A stretch of 64,000 bases of DNA, taken from assembly GCF_000353285.1 (NCBI RefSeq), contig NZ_KB731324.1, positions 204,577 through 268,576 of the forward strand, given 5' to 3'. The position numbers were made by a program, and so were the translations under genes. The notes under the pieces are model-generated. The model was not told where the DNA came from. It saw only the letters and a program-made list of their open reading frames with translations, and made no database searches. Each line of letters begins with the position of its first letter. The first letter of the stretch is position 1. Below, one piece after another: positions 54,398 to 63,096 of this stretch. Source of the stretch: Leptolyngbya boryana PCC 6306. GTDB lineage: Bacteria > Cyanobacteriota > Cyanobacteriia > Leptolyngbyales > Leptolyngbyaceae.

Positions 54398-55397
54398 CTT
54401 GAGAATAAAAAGCTAGGATCGTATTGTGTCTGAGTGTGATAGTTCTGCGCGAGTCTAAACGTTCTCCATCAATTGAAATCGTGTCGTAGCAGGTGTTGTT
54501 GGGGATAAGCTTGACCGATCGAGGCTCTACATTCAGATTGGCAACATGGGGAGGCAGATGAGGAATTTGAATATTTGCGCCCGATCCGGATCCAATCAGA
54601 AATTTGCCGCGAGGGGGGAGCTGAATCGATAAGCCTTCTTCGATTTGCTTTTCTTCGGGTTCCTCGCTCACAAACTTTAAGAGATCGTGATTAATTCGAG
54701 GATAGCTGGCGTAGGGTTGGGGATCGGGATCATAGTTTGGTCCAGTAAACTCGAAGCCAGTTCCCGCCCGAAGTGCTGCCATGTAGCTTGGAGAGGTGGC
54801 AATGCTTAGGGCTAAGCCGAGCAAAGCTCCGAGCAGCGTAAATCCGATCGGATCTTCGATCCTGCGAAATTTCATCATTTCAGATCGAGAGAATTGCCAG
54901 AGTAGCTCAAAAATGACTGCCGCAACTAAGCTAGCCAGGGTTCCGAGTGCAATACTACTCATGAGCCGCTGTTGAAATCGTCTAGAGTCTCCTGCTTCTT
55001 GACTCCGCCAGCGCCATGTTAGTCCTTCGGCGAATCCGACCACTGCGCCGATGACGAGCCAACTTGAAACTCTCAAGAGCCAGGTCGGAATGGCAGGAGA
55101 AAACCACACAATCAGGGTGAGAATTGCCCCGATCGTGAATCCACTGCCGAGTCCTAGCCCGGCTGCAATCAGAAGCGGTTTACGGGCGATCTTAAAGTTA
55201 ACAGTTAAGCGGGTAGGATTGCTCAGAAAAATTTCGTTGATCACCAGTCCCACAGCGAGAGAAGCCGCGACACAGGGAAATAGGACGAGCATCGGAAAGG
55301 GCTGGAGCCAATTGAGATCGTAGAGAATCAACTGTCCCAGATTCCATCCGATTAAGGCTGAAATCATGCCTGCTAAAAAGTAAAGAATCGTTCTCAT
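54339..55397 (-). CDS. Multi-pass membrane protein with C-terminal FHA-like domain
   Basis: 352 residues. Residues 1-215 contain about six membrane segments; the C-terminal 100 residues are soluble and read FLIGSGSGANIQIPHLPPHVANL...TISIDGERL...TLRHNTILAFY, which has the shape of an FHA fold but without a clear phospho-Thr site. Either a worn FHA or an FHA-like fold held at the membrane. Inside the operon; overlaps the exported VWA gene. Confidence 0.7.
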   Translation of the reverse strand: MRTILYFLAGMISALIGWNLGQLILYDLNWLQPFPMLVLFPCVAASLAVGLVINEIFLSNPTRLTVNFKIARKPLLIAAGLGLGSGFTIGAILTLIVWFSPAIPTWLLRVSSWLVIGAVVGFAEGLTWRWRSQEAGDSRRFQQRLMSSIALGTLASLVAAVIFELLWQFSRSEMMKFRRIEDPIGFTLLGALLGLALSIATSPSYMAALRAGTGFEFTGPNYDPDPQPYASYPRINHDLLKFVSEEPEEKQIEEGLSIQLPPRGKFLIGSGSGANIQIPHLPPHVANLNVEPRSVKLIPNNTCYDTISIDGERLDSRRTITLRHNTILAFYSQDDKKCFRFVYYNRFLDPLA

Positions 55398-55434
55398 TGC
55401 CAGTAAATTTGAGTGCTGAATTTAGTTCTGCTTA

Positions 55435-57789
55435 TCAGTGGATGCTTTTTTTCTTAAGCTCATCTTCTAACGCCTTCTCTAGCGCTTGACCCGTCTGTCC
55501 ATTAAGCTGTAGTACTCCATCTTTAATTGCTATCCCATTTCTACTTTGATAGTTGTGGAGCGCAGCAATCCATTTGTCAATTTTTGGATTTGCTTGATTG
55601 GGTGCGTTACGAGCAGATTCAGCAACCTGAGGATCGGCAATGACACCTGCATATTCGACATCACTTTGAAGCACACATTTTAATGACTCCATAATCTGAT
55701 TTTGAGGTTTTGCATTGGGTTCAAACTGAATCGGTGGATTGCTTTTAAATTTTTCTACAATTCTTGAAATCTCTTGCCGAGTGATCGAAAAACTTTGTCG
55801 AGCTTGAACGAGTAGTTCTGGTGGAGGCTGTGTCTCAATTTTGGCGCAGCCAGAAGGTTGAGGTGTACTAGAAGTTGAGTTACTGGTTTGGGAGCCGTTT
55901 GTTGAACCCGCTTTCCGAGCAAAATTATTGAGAGTCCGATCGTTGGAGAGAGTTCCAATTCCCCAGCCTGCTGCTGACGCAATGATGAAACCGAAGGCTG
56001 AAAGCACCCACATCGCGATTTGCTGACGTTTTGGCATCTCTTGTTCAGGATCATCTTGGGGTGGCACAGACTTAACAAACTTCCGTCCCAGAATCTGCAT
56101 CAGAAGGAGCACGACAGTTAAAGCACCCAAAAATACAATAAAAATCAGTTTCAACTCATTCGGAATGGCAAGGATGAAGCCACCCAAGAATCCAACGATC
56201 GTTGCGATCTTGTAGAAATGTTTGAACACAAAACGATCGTAAATTTTGATCAACGCGTACCCAGCTTGTTCCCAGACTGTAATTTTGCGAGATATCCAGC
56301 GCCCCCACAATTTTTCCTTACGACGCTTAGAGTCGAGGGCGTTTTTAAAGATTTTTTTGGGAACCTCTCCTTCGGTTACCTGACAGAAATAAGCAGCAAG
56401 CTGGTAGTAGCTCTTTGTCCGCCTGATCGATCCAATCTTGGCAAACTTATCGGCTAGGTCTTTAAATAACTTAGCAAAGGGGACATATGTGCCTGATCGC
56501 TTCTCTGCATGTAGGCTTTTCCAGAAGTCAGGATCTCTGCTTTTCAGTTGAGGAAGAGGGTCAGGAGGAGTGTCCCCCCCTAGAGTTCTCAAATCGTGGA
56601 CACTATTATTGATTAGCTCTGTATTGCACTGCGTTTTGTACCAGAGACTATCTTGCTCAGAAAGCACCCAAACTAATCGATCGACTAAGGTTCTATCTGA
56701 CTGCAGCCGCTTGAAGCAAATTTCGATGCCTGAGTAACATCGATCTCTAACCGTTTGGATGTCTACAAATCTTGGAGGGATAGATTGCAGTTCAAGCTGT
56801 CCTTGAAAAGTTAAAGCGGTACGTGTACGTTTTTCACTCTCTTCCTTCCTTCCTTCGTTTAACCACTTTAAATAATTCGGAAGTTCTTTAGGCAGCGCGA
56901 TCGCTCTCAAGGTCAACAGCCGAATCATCTCATCCGTGTCAATCTTCTTCTTGATCGCCACCGATGCATCAAAAGAATTAAAGATCTGTTCCCAAGCTTG
57001 GATCGATACATTGGGATCATCCAAGGCTTCGACAAAGGTTTTCAGATCTTTTGAATTCATTCTATTGTCGCGCAAAGCTTTGAGAGCACCCTTAAGACCC
57101 TGCTCATCCGCAACCTCAGCCGTCGCTTCTAGAACAGGCGTGCGATTTTGCAAGCGTTGGTAGGTGTCTTGACTCGCAGGTTGAATGACCAAAAAACGCT
57201 CTGGTTTTTCGATCGCTTCTACGTTGTACGCCCATGCTGGAATAATTTTTCCCTTTTCACTTTTCTGATAGGCGATCGCACTAATCGCAGCTACCTGCAT
57301 CTGATGCTTGGGAGGGACAATAATCGGAGATTTGTGTTGATCGACCCACTTCGGGATTTCTGGCGACTCAAGCTGGGGATTCGAGATGATGGATTCGCTT
57401 GGACGATCAAACGGATCAAATACTGGATAGGAATCGTGGCTCTTCACCCAGGCTAGAAGCTTCGATAAATTATAGCGCCCCTGACTCAAGAAATAGCGAT
57501 AGACCGGGAACGACCTCGATTCATCTTGCGCCAAAGTCACGATCGCTAAAACTGACCAATCCTCCTCGGCATCTGATTTTCCCCAACACTCCCGTCCTAC
57601 CAGTGCAGGCTCCGATTTTGACGGACGCACATCAAACAGAAGATTCCGAATGTCTCGATCGACTGCTGGCGGAACTTTAGTCAGCGTCGAGTTCATGTAC
57701 CCTCCTCTATAGCCCGTCGATCTCCAGTTTTCGCGCGTCCCTTGCGGATTAAGCGCAGTACAGAATTGGTGAATCTCAATCGAAGACAT
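55435..57789 (-). CDS. Large GTPase-associated-type protein with two membrane helices
   Basis: 784 residues. The N-terminal 200 residues (IHQFCTALNPQGTRENWRSTGYRGGYMN..., WSVLAIVTLAQDESR) resemble, from memory, the N-terminal domain of GAP1-type 'GTPase-associated proteins' of conflict systems. A helical middle follows, then two hydrophobic segments (FLGGFILAIPNELKLIFIVFLGALTVVLLLM region), a third near 600-620, and a C-terminal peptidoglycan-binding-like stretch (IDKWIAALHNYQSRNGIAIKDGVLQLNGQTGQAL, split here by me as a description only). It starts 4 bp after the first small GTPase gene. Function unknown. Confidence 0.55.
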   Translation of the reverse strand: MSSIEIHQFCTALNPQGTRENWRSTGYRGGYMNSTLTKVPPAVDRDIRNLLFDVRPSKSEPALVGRECWGKSDAEEDWSVLAIVTLAQDESRSFPVYRYFLSQGRYNLSKLLAWVKSHDSYPVFDPFDRPSESIISNPQLESPEIPKWVDQHKSPIIVPPKHQMQVAAISAIAYQKSEKGKIIPAWAYNVEAIEKPERFLVIQPASQDTYQRLQNRTPVLEATAEVADEQGLKGALKALRDNRMNSKDLKTFVEALDDPNVSIQAWEQIFNSFDASVAIKKKIDTDEMIRLLTLRAIALPKELPNYLKWLNEGRKEESEKRTRTALTFQGQLELQSIPPRFVDIQTVRDRCYSGIEICFKRLQSDRTLVDRLVWVLSEQDSLWYKTQCNTELINNSVHDLRTLGGDTPPDPLPQLKSRDPDFWKSLHAEKRSGTYVPFAKLFKDLADKFAKIGSIRRTKSYYQLAAYFCQVTEGEVPKKIFKNALDSKRRKEKLWGRWISRKITVWEQAGYALIKIYDRFVFKHFYKIATIVGFLGGFILAIPNELKLIFIVFLGALTVVLLLMQILGRKFVKSVPPQDDPEQEMPKRQQIAMWVLSAFGFIIASAAGWGIGTLSNDRTLNNFARKAGSTNGSQTSNSTSSTPQPSGCAKIETQPPPELLVQARQSFSITRQEISRIVEKFKSNPPIQFEPNAKPQNQIMESLKCVLQSDVEYAGVIADPQVAESARNAPNQANPKIDKWIAALHNYQSRNGIAIKDGVLQLNGQTGQALEKALEDELKKKSIH

Positions 57790-57793
57790 GGGT

Positions 57794-58672
57794 CTACTCC
57801 TTATCTAATCCAGGATGACGCTTATTTGTACAGAGCCAATACAGGGGTGCAACGAGTCCAAACGGTTGCCACAACCTGGGATTTTTCAGCACTGCCCGTG
57901 TTCCCCCCTGATCGCGGTAAGTCTTTCGCATATTTGGCTCCGGCGTGTAGGTTCCCAGTGACCCATATGCCGACAGCGTGAAACATTCAGTCTGAATCGC
58001 GCCGTCCTGCTGCCAGGTCGCCAATTTTGCACACAGTTTGGGAAAGCGATCGTGGACTGCCTTCTGGGGCTGAAACCGATGCACCCAGAGTTCGGGTTGC
58101 TCACACTTCGACAGCGCGATCGCAATCCGTTGTCTAGAAGCCCCTCGGTTCTCTTGATCGAGCGCGAGGAGCAACTGTTCGACACTGGTCGCATAGTCTT
58201 TATCCTTGCGATAAGCAGTGCCATCGAGCAGCAACAACAGTCCATTTGCACGAACACAGTCTTCTAGATAATCCTGAAATCTCAGCGACTCTGGCTTAAA
58301 AATCAGATCTCTCAAAAACTCACCGGGATAGTCCTTACAGGCAATATTCAGCGTAGTGGTTCTCGCGCCCTGAAAGCTCCAGCCAAACTGATCCCGAAGC
58401 GTAATCGTCAGACCATAATCTTTGAGATCTAATGTCGAATCGAGTGGAGATGGCTCTGGCTCTAGTCCCTGCTCCAGAACATTTTGCGCCATTGCCACCA
58501 AACTTTTACTATCCTCCCCAAATGGGGTGACCGACTGCACTGGACTATTGGGTGGAATGATCGAACGAGCGAGAGCCGCCATATAGGTTGTTTTACCCGC
58601 CGCACGATCGCCAATCACCCGCAGCGTGGCATTTTGAATTTGGCTCTCTTTTTTCCCAAATTTAGTGACCAC
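57794..58672 (-). CDS. Small TRAFAC-like GTPase, copy 1
   Basis: 292 residues. P-loop GDRAAGKTTYMAAL at the N-terminus, G3-type DYPGEF, and IALSKCE in the place of the NKxD specificity loop. It belongs with the paired or triple 'double-GTPase' proteins found in bacterial conflict loci. It overlaps the next upstream GTPase by 11 bp, so translation is coupled. The base specificity is uncertain because SKCE departs from NKxD. Confidence 0.78.
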   Translation of the reverse strand: MVTKFGKKESQIQNATLRVIGDRAAGKTTYMAALARSIIPPNSPVQSVTPFGEDSKSLVAMAQNVLEQGLEPEPSPLDSTLDLKDYGLTITLRDQFGWSFQGARTTTLNIACKDYPGEFLRDLIFKPESLRFQDYLEDCVRANGLLLLLDGTAYRKDKDYATSVEQLLLALDQENRGASRQRIAIALSKCEQPELWVHRFQPQKAVHDRFPKLCAKLATWQQDGAIQTECFTLSAYGSLGTYTPEPNMRKTYRDQGGTRAVLKNPRLWQPFGLVAPLYWLCTNKRHPGLDKE

Positions 58673-59498
58673 TGCTCATCCTCGCTTCCTTCGCTAACCA
58701 GTAGATTGGAGCCATCAAACCATAGGGTTGCCAGACTTTGCGCTCACGCAAATAGCAGAATCTCTGTTCTCCAAACTCTTCATGAAACACAATCTCGTCT
58801 CGTCGATTGGGTCGTGGATTAGTAATCGGATCGAGTACCCCAAATGTAGAAATGGCAAAGAACTGGAGTTTTGTTTTCGCAATTCCCTTTTTCAAAATCT
58901 CGGTTGTGCGCGGCAAATGAGTCTCAAACAGATCGCGTTTTGGATCAAGCCGACAAGGCCAAATCTCTCCTCGTTCACATTTACTAATCGCGATCGCGAC
59001 TCGCAAATCGGCTCGACCATAGTCGTGAAGTAGCTGCACAAATTTTTGAATGCGAGGGACATAGTAAGCATCATCATCCCAACGATCGAGGAGAATCAAG
59101 CATCCTCCCACTCGTTGCTGAAAGCATTCGTCAATGTAGTCAGAATGAAGCGAATCCGCCCCATTGATCGAGTCAAAGACCTCACCAGGATAATCCCTAG
59201 CAACCAGGACAATCCGTTCCTTCTTAAAAGGCTGCTTAATCCAAATATCGAATGAATACTCAGGCAATTCATCGATATTGTCAGTTGGCAGCGTTGGATC
59301 TAATGAGAGTCCCTGACAGATCATGTTCTCTGCTTTATCGGCGAGCTTGTGAGTGTCCTCCCCAACCGGATCGATCGTAAATCTCTGGCTTTTGAACTGT
59401 CGATGCCAGTAAGCAAGACCTGCCATAAACGTCGTTTTTCCAGTCCGCCTCGATCCGATGATGGTGATAATTTGGTTGTGCTGTCCGGGCTTACTCAT
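58662..59498 (-). CDS. Small TRAFAC-like GTPase, copy 2
   Basis: 278 residues, clearly related to the 57794 gene: GSRRTGKTTFMAGL, RDYPGEV, IAISKCE and the shared C-terminal WQPYGLMAPIYWLAK (compare WQPFGLVAPLYWLC). A tandem duplication. Coupled to the neighbour by overlap. Confidence 0.78.
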   Translation of the reverse strand: MSKPGQHNQIITIIGSRRTGKTTFMAGLAYWHRQFKSQRFTIDPVGEDTHKLADKAENMICQGLSLDPTLPTDNIDELPEYSFDIWIKQPFKKERIVLVARDYPGEVFDSINGADSLHSDYIDECFQQRVGGCLILLDRWDDDAYYVPRIQKFVQLLHDYGRADLRVAIAISKCERGEIWPCRLDPKRDLFETHLPRTTEILKKGIAKTKLQFFAISTFGVLDPITNPRPNRRDEIVFHEEFGEQRFCYLRERKVWQPYGLMAPIYWLAKEARMSSGH

Positions 59499-59522
59499 GG
59501 TGTCGAAAAATAGTGTCGAAAA

Positions 59523-60254
59523 TCAGGCGGATAAAAAACTAGCAAGGTAGATCCAAGGCAATTCGAGCAGTGTGCGGCTATGAATGCTGGTGATAAAACA
59601 ACGGGCTGCACAGTCGCGCTGTGTATTAATTCGATCAATCTGTGCTTGAATCGGGTGAAAATATCGCTGGGAGACATAGCGGTGTCGATCGAGCCATGCC
59701 ATTTGCCTTCCATTCGGATTGTAAATGAGTTTTTGAGCCTCTGCTTCATAATCACAAAATAAATCGGCTTTATTGAGACAAATCGCAATGTGTCGCGCTT
59801 TAGCACAGTGACTTATAAAAAACTCGACCCAACTATCAAAGCGATTACACCACTGTCGCTGAGTCATGTAAGGCTGGGGATCAATGGTAGGCTTTAAGAT
59901 TTCGCGATAGGGAGGCAAGATTAAGAGCACCCCTTCACTCTGTGTGACTGTGCCGAGAAAGCTCAGCCAATCCTCCTGATTGTCGGTCTGCCAGGAAGAG
60001 CGCCAAATTTCACCCGGTGTATCCATCCACTTGACCAATAGAGGCTTGGGGATCGGAAGCTGGACATTCACCTCCAATGGGTGCTCTCGAATGCTATCGG
60101 TGGCTCGAATGGTATCTTCTGTGCCAAACAGATTCGCTTTGAGAGAGTCATAGTCAATGCCTGAAACCTTGACATAATGCCCGCGAGGATTGATTAACTC
60201 TAAGGCAAGATGAGTTTTTCCAGCTTTTCGATCGCCGATGTAAACAATTGCCAT
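59523..60254 (-). CDS. Small TRAFAC-like GTPase, copy 3
   Basis: 243 residues and more divergent: GDRKAGKTHLALEL, DTPGEI and ICLNKAD, the last being a normal specificity loop. It is the first gene of the minus-strand run, next to a divergent promoter region shared with the dynamin-like gene. Confidence 0.78.
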   Translation of the reverse strand: MAIVYIGDRKAGKTHLALELINPRGHYVKVSGIDYDSLKANLFGTEDTIRATDSIREHPLEVNVQLPIPKPLLVKWMDTPGEIWRSSWQTDNQEDWLSFLGTVTQSEGVLLILPPYREILKPTIDPQPYMTQRQWCNRFDSWVEFFISHCAKARHIAICLNKADLFCDYEAEAQKLIYNPNGRQMAWLDRHRYVSQRYFHPIQAQIDRINTQRDCAARCFITSIHSRTLLELPWIYLASFLSA

Positions 60255-60567
60255 CGCTACTCCCTGACCTGGGCTTGCATATTACTTAGGCTGCTAATTT
60301 ACTTCAGTTAGATAGACGGATAATAAACACTATTTCTCAGTTTTTCAATTTGATCTGGCAAATTTTAATAGAAAGCGTTACTCTCTAGATGGATCTGGCA
60401 CTGTTTTAGTCATTGTCCTAGCAAGTCTGTACAAAGTCCCAAGCGATCGCCGCTCCAACTTCAAGCGCTGAAAGTATTCCAGATATCCCGCAGAGTCGTG
60501 GTGCGAAGGGAGCTTCGTACTCTAGTTTTTATTGTGTGCAGTTTCAGAAGTTGCTAATTTACCCTCT
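60255..60567. promoter_or_regulatory. Divergent promoter region of the GTPase operon and dynamin-like gene
   Basis: 313 bp without a gene. GGATAATAAACAC at about 60320 could be a -10 region, but no -35 partner was found. One HIP1-like site lies near 60446. Nothing else is seen. Confidence 0.35.
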
Positions 60568-63096
60568 ATGTCGAGAGCAGAAAAGATTGAGCAGATCATT
60601 GCTAAACGGCAACCTCTCGTTGCCATCGTTGAATCTAATAAAGCAAATCTCATCACGCTGAGTACTTCATTGGAGTCACTACAGGAGCGTTGTAGCCAAC
60701 TGTTGACACATCGCACAGAGGTTGAGATTAGTAAGGGGTTGAGGAAAAAGTTAGATGAGCTACGGAGCGAGATTGCAACTGCGATCGCAGATCTCGATCG
60801 ATTAATGGTAAGGTTCAAGCGACCGACTTTAAATATTGGAGTAATTGGGCGGGCACGCCAGGGGAAGAGTCGTCTACTGCGGAGTTTAACAGGACTGAGT
60901 GAAGTTGAGATTCCGGATAGTCGCGGCGAGTTTTGTACAGGAGCACGCAGCAAAATTCTTCACTCAGACTCGACTGAATCAGCCACCGGACAAGCTTACT
61001 TCTACTCAGAACAAGATTTTTTACAGGAAGTCATCCACCCTTACTATACCAATCTATCGCTTGGCGAACTGCCCGCCACGCTTGACGCTCTCAAAGAGAT
61101 TCCCGCTTTACCCGAGAACAAGCAGACTCTATCCGGTCGTGCGCTCTATGGTCACCTGCGTAAAACTTATGTCAAGCAGCTAGATGACTATCGCCCCCTC
61201 TTCTTGAAAGGCGACATCCCAATCACAGCAGCCGAAATTCGCGACTATGTGACCCAGGATCAAACGAATGATCAGGGGAAACCGATTCTCAACTATCTCG
61301 CCGTTCGCGAAGTCGTGATTACTTGTCGATTTCCTCAAGCCGATATCGGCAAGATTGCCCTCGTCGATCTGCCTGGAATCGGGGATATCAACTATGTTGA
61401 CGAAGAGCGCCTGACGAATACTCTCAGACAAGATGTCGATTTTGTGCTGTTTGTCCGAATGCCAGGGAGCAAAGGAGATAGTTTGCAGGATTTTGATGTG
61501 CAACTCTATGAGAAAGCCCGCGAATCTCTCAAAGAATTGCCCATCCAACTGTGGTCGATGATGGTGCTGAACTGGGTCAAGGGCGATGAGAAAACAGATA
61601 ATTTTCACCTCTGTGAAAAGTACATTTCGAGAATGGATGAGTTCAACATCGAGGTCAGCGATCGTGTGATTGCCGATTGCGATGATAGTAGAGAAGCTCA
61701 GACCAAAGTTCTCGATCCAGTTTTAGATTACTTAGCTCACGAAATAGAAGCATTAGACAAGCAGTACGCTCAATCCTGTCAAGCTCAACTTGATCAGTTG
61801 CAGCGAAAAGTGTTGGTTGAACTAGAAAAAGCAAGCACAATCCTCGTTCAGGCTGATCTTTACCAGATTTTTCAAGAAAACTTTGAAACATTCTGGAAGA
61901 GAGACTTACCCGGAGCGCTAGAAGATTTCATTATTGACAAGTCGCGTAAGCGTAAAGACTCTGAAGCTCAGTTCAAAGCAAAAGTAGCGAACGTCATCAA
62001 AAAATGTCAGACAGAAACCCGACTGCCTTCTAGTGTAGATGTCAAGATTACTCGTGATTACCACGAATCATTCAATACTGCCTACAATAGCTATCTTCCT
62101 AGACTCAGAGCGGATCTAGCTCGTCAATTTCTATCCTTGGATGGTCAGTTTCAAGATTATCTGGAAACCGTCAAGTCTGAACTGACAGATGTCTTAGTCA
62201 AGAAAGCAAAGCTCAAAGGGCTTTCTTCAGCGAAAGGCAGTCAGTTTTTTCAAGATGTCTTGGAGCGAATTCGGGCTGTTCCGGGTGCAGAGGCTCAATT
62301 TCGTGAGATTCAGCTTGGTTTCGAGACGCTTTCTGTGTTTAATGTTTCCTATGCAGGTATCATTCAGCGGCAAGTTCGAGCGTATCTAGATAAGCTTACT
62401 CCTGATGAAAGTGAAGTAGCTGATCTCAAACCGATTACTAGCTCACAAATTCACGAGCAAGTGCTGGAGATTGTTAAATCAGCAAGCCCGGAGGCAGTGA
62501 AAGGTCTGACATTCGATCACTGTCTTGAGGTGATCAAGCAAGCTTTTCCTGAACCTTCGCCAGTTCCTTCAAATCCAAGTGGCGAGACGATCGCCTTTAC
62601 CCTCTCTCATTTTCTCAAGAGCAGTGACGTTCTTGTGCTCTGGCAACTTCCAGTTGTGAAGATGATGATCGAATTTGGCTTGGAGCGACTCAAATCCGCG
62701 ATCGCTCAGTCTCCTGAAGTTCTCCCCAGTCCTCGTGTGATCCATAGCGAACTACTAGAAAAAGACCCAGATGTCGATAGAAAGCTCCCGATTGAGCAGA
62801 TTGAAGCAACCTTGAAGCTTCTGCGAGATAGAACGATCGACGGATGCGATGCAGTATTGCAACAAATGCTGCATGAGCCGAATGAAGTGGCTTATGTGAT
62901 GGTGCGAGAATTTGTCGATCGAGTTCTGCGGGCTGAATCTGCGGAACGGGAGTGGAATCGATTCCTTCATCGTGAGCAGATTCATGTTTGGGAAGAACTG
63001 CGTCAAATTGAGACACGAGCGAATCAGCAACAGGAGTGGCAAAAATTAGTCGATGCAGCAAAGCATCATGCTAGTAACCTAAAAGTTATTGCTTAG
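60568..63096 (+). CDS. Dynamin-like large GTPase
   Basis: 842 residues from ATG 60568 (a TTG 12 codons earlier is less likely). An N-terminal coiled coil (about 1-85) precedes a GTPase with P-loop GRARQGKSRLL, G3 VDLPGIGD and a possible G4 VLNWVKGD. A long helical stalk follows (LDQLQRKVLVELEKASTILVQ...) with no obvious membrane segment. Such proteins remodel membranes or oligomerise on stress. It is the only plus-strand gene of the island and meets the next gene convergently with a 4-bp overlap at 63093-63096. Confidence 0.75.
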   Translation: MSRAEKIEQIIAKRQPLVAIVESNKANLITLSTSLESLQERCSQLLTHRTEVEISKGLRKKLDELRSEIATAIADLDRLMVRFKRPTLNIGVIGRARQGKSRLLRSLTGLSEVEIPDSRGEFCTGARSKILHSDSTESATGQAYFYSEQDFLQEVIHPYYTNLSLGELPATLDALKEIPALPENKQTLSGRALYGHLRKTYVKQLDDYRPLFLKGDIPITAAEIRDYVTQDQTNDQGKPILNYLAVREVVITCRFPQADIGKIALVDLPGIGDINYVDEERLTNTLRQDVDFVLFVRMPGSKGDSLQDFDVQLYEKARESLKELPIQLWSMMVLNWVKGDEKTDNFHLCEKYISRMDEFNIEVSDRVIADCDDSREAQTKVLDPVLDYLAHEIEALDKQYAQSCQAQLDQLQRKVLVELEKASTILVQADLYQIFQENFETFWKRDLPGALEDFIIDKSRKRKDSEAQFKAKVANVIKKCQTETRLPSSVDVKITRDYHESFNTAYNSYLPRLRADLARQFLSLDGQFQDYLETVKSELTDVLVKKAKLKGLSSAKGSQFFQDVLERIRAVPGAEAQFREIQLGFETLSVFNVSYAGIIQRQVRAYLDKLTPDESEVADLKPITSSQIHEQVLEIVKSASPEAVKGLTFDHCLEVIKQAFPEPSPVPSNPSGETIAFTLSHFLKSSDVLVLWQLPVVKMMIEFGLERLKSAIAQSPEVLPSPRVIHSELLEKDPDVDRKLPIEQIEATLKLLRDRTIDGCDAVLQQMLHEPNEVAYVMVREFVDRVLRAESAEREWNRFLHREQIHVWEELRQIETRANQQQEWQKLVDAAKHHASNLKVIA

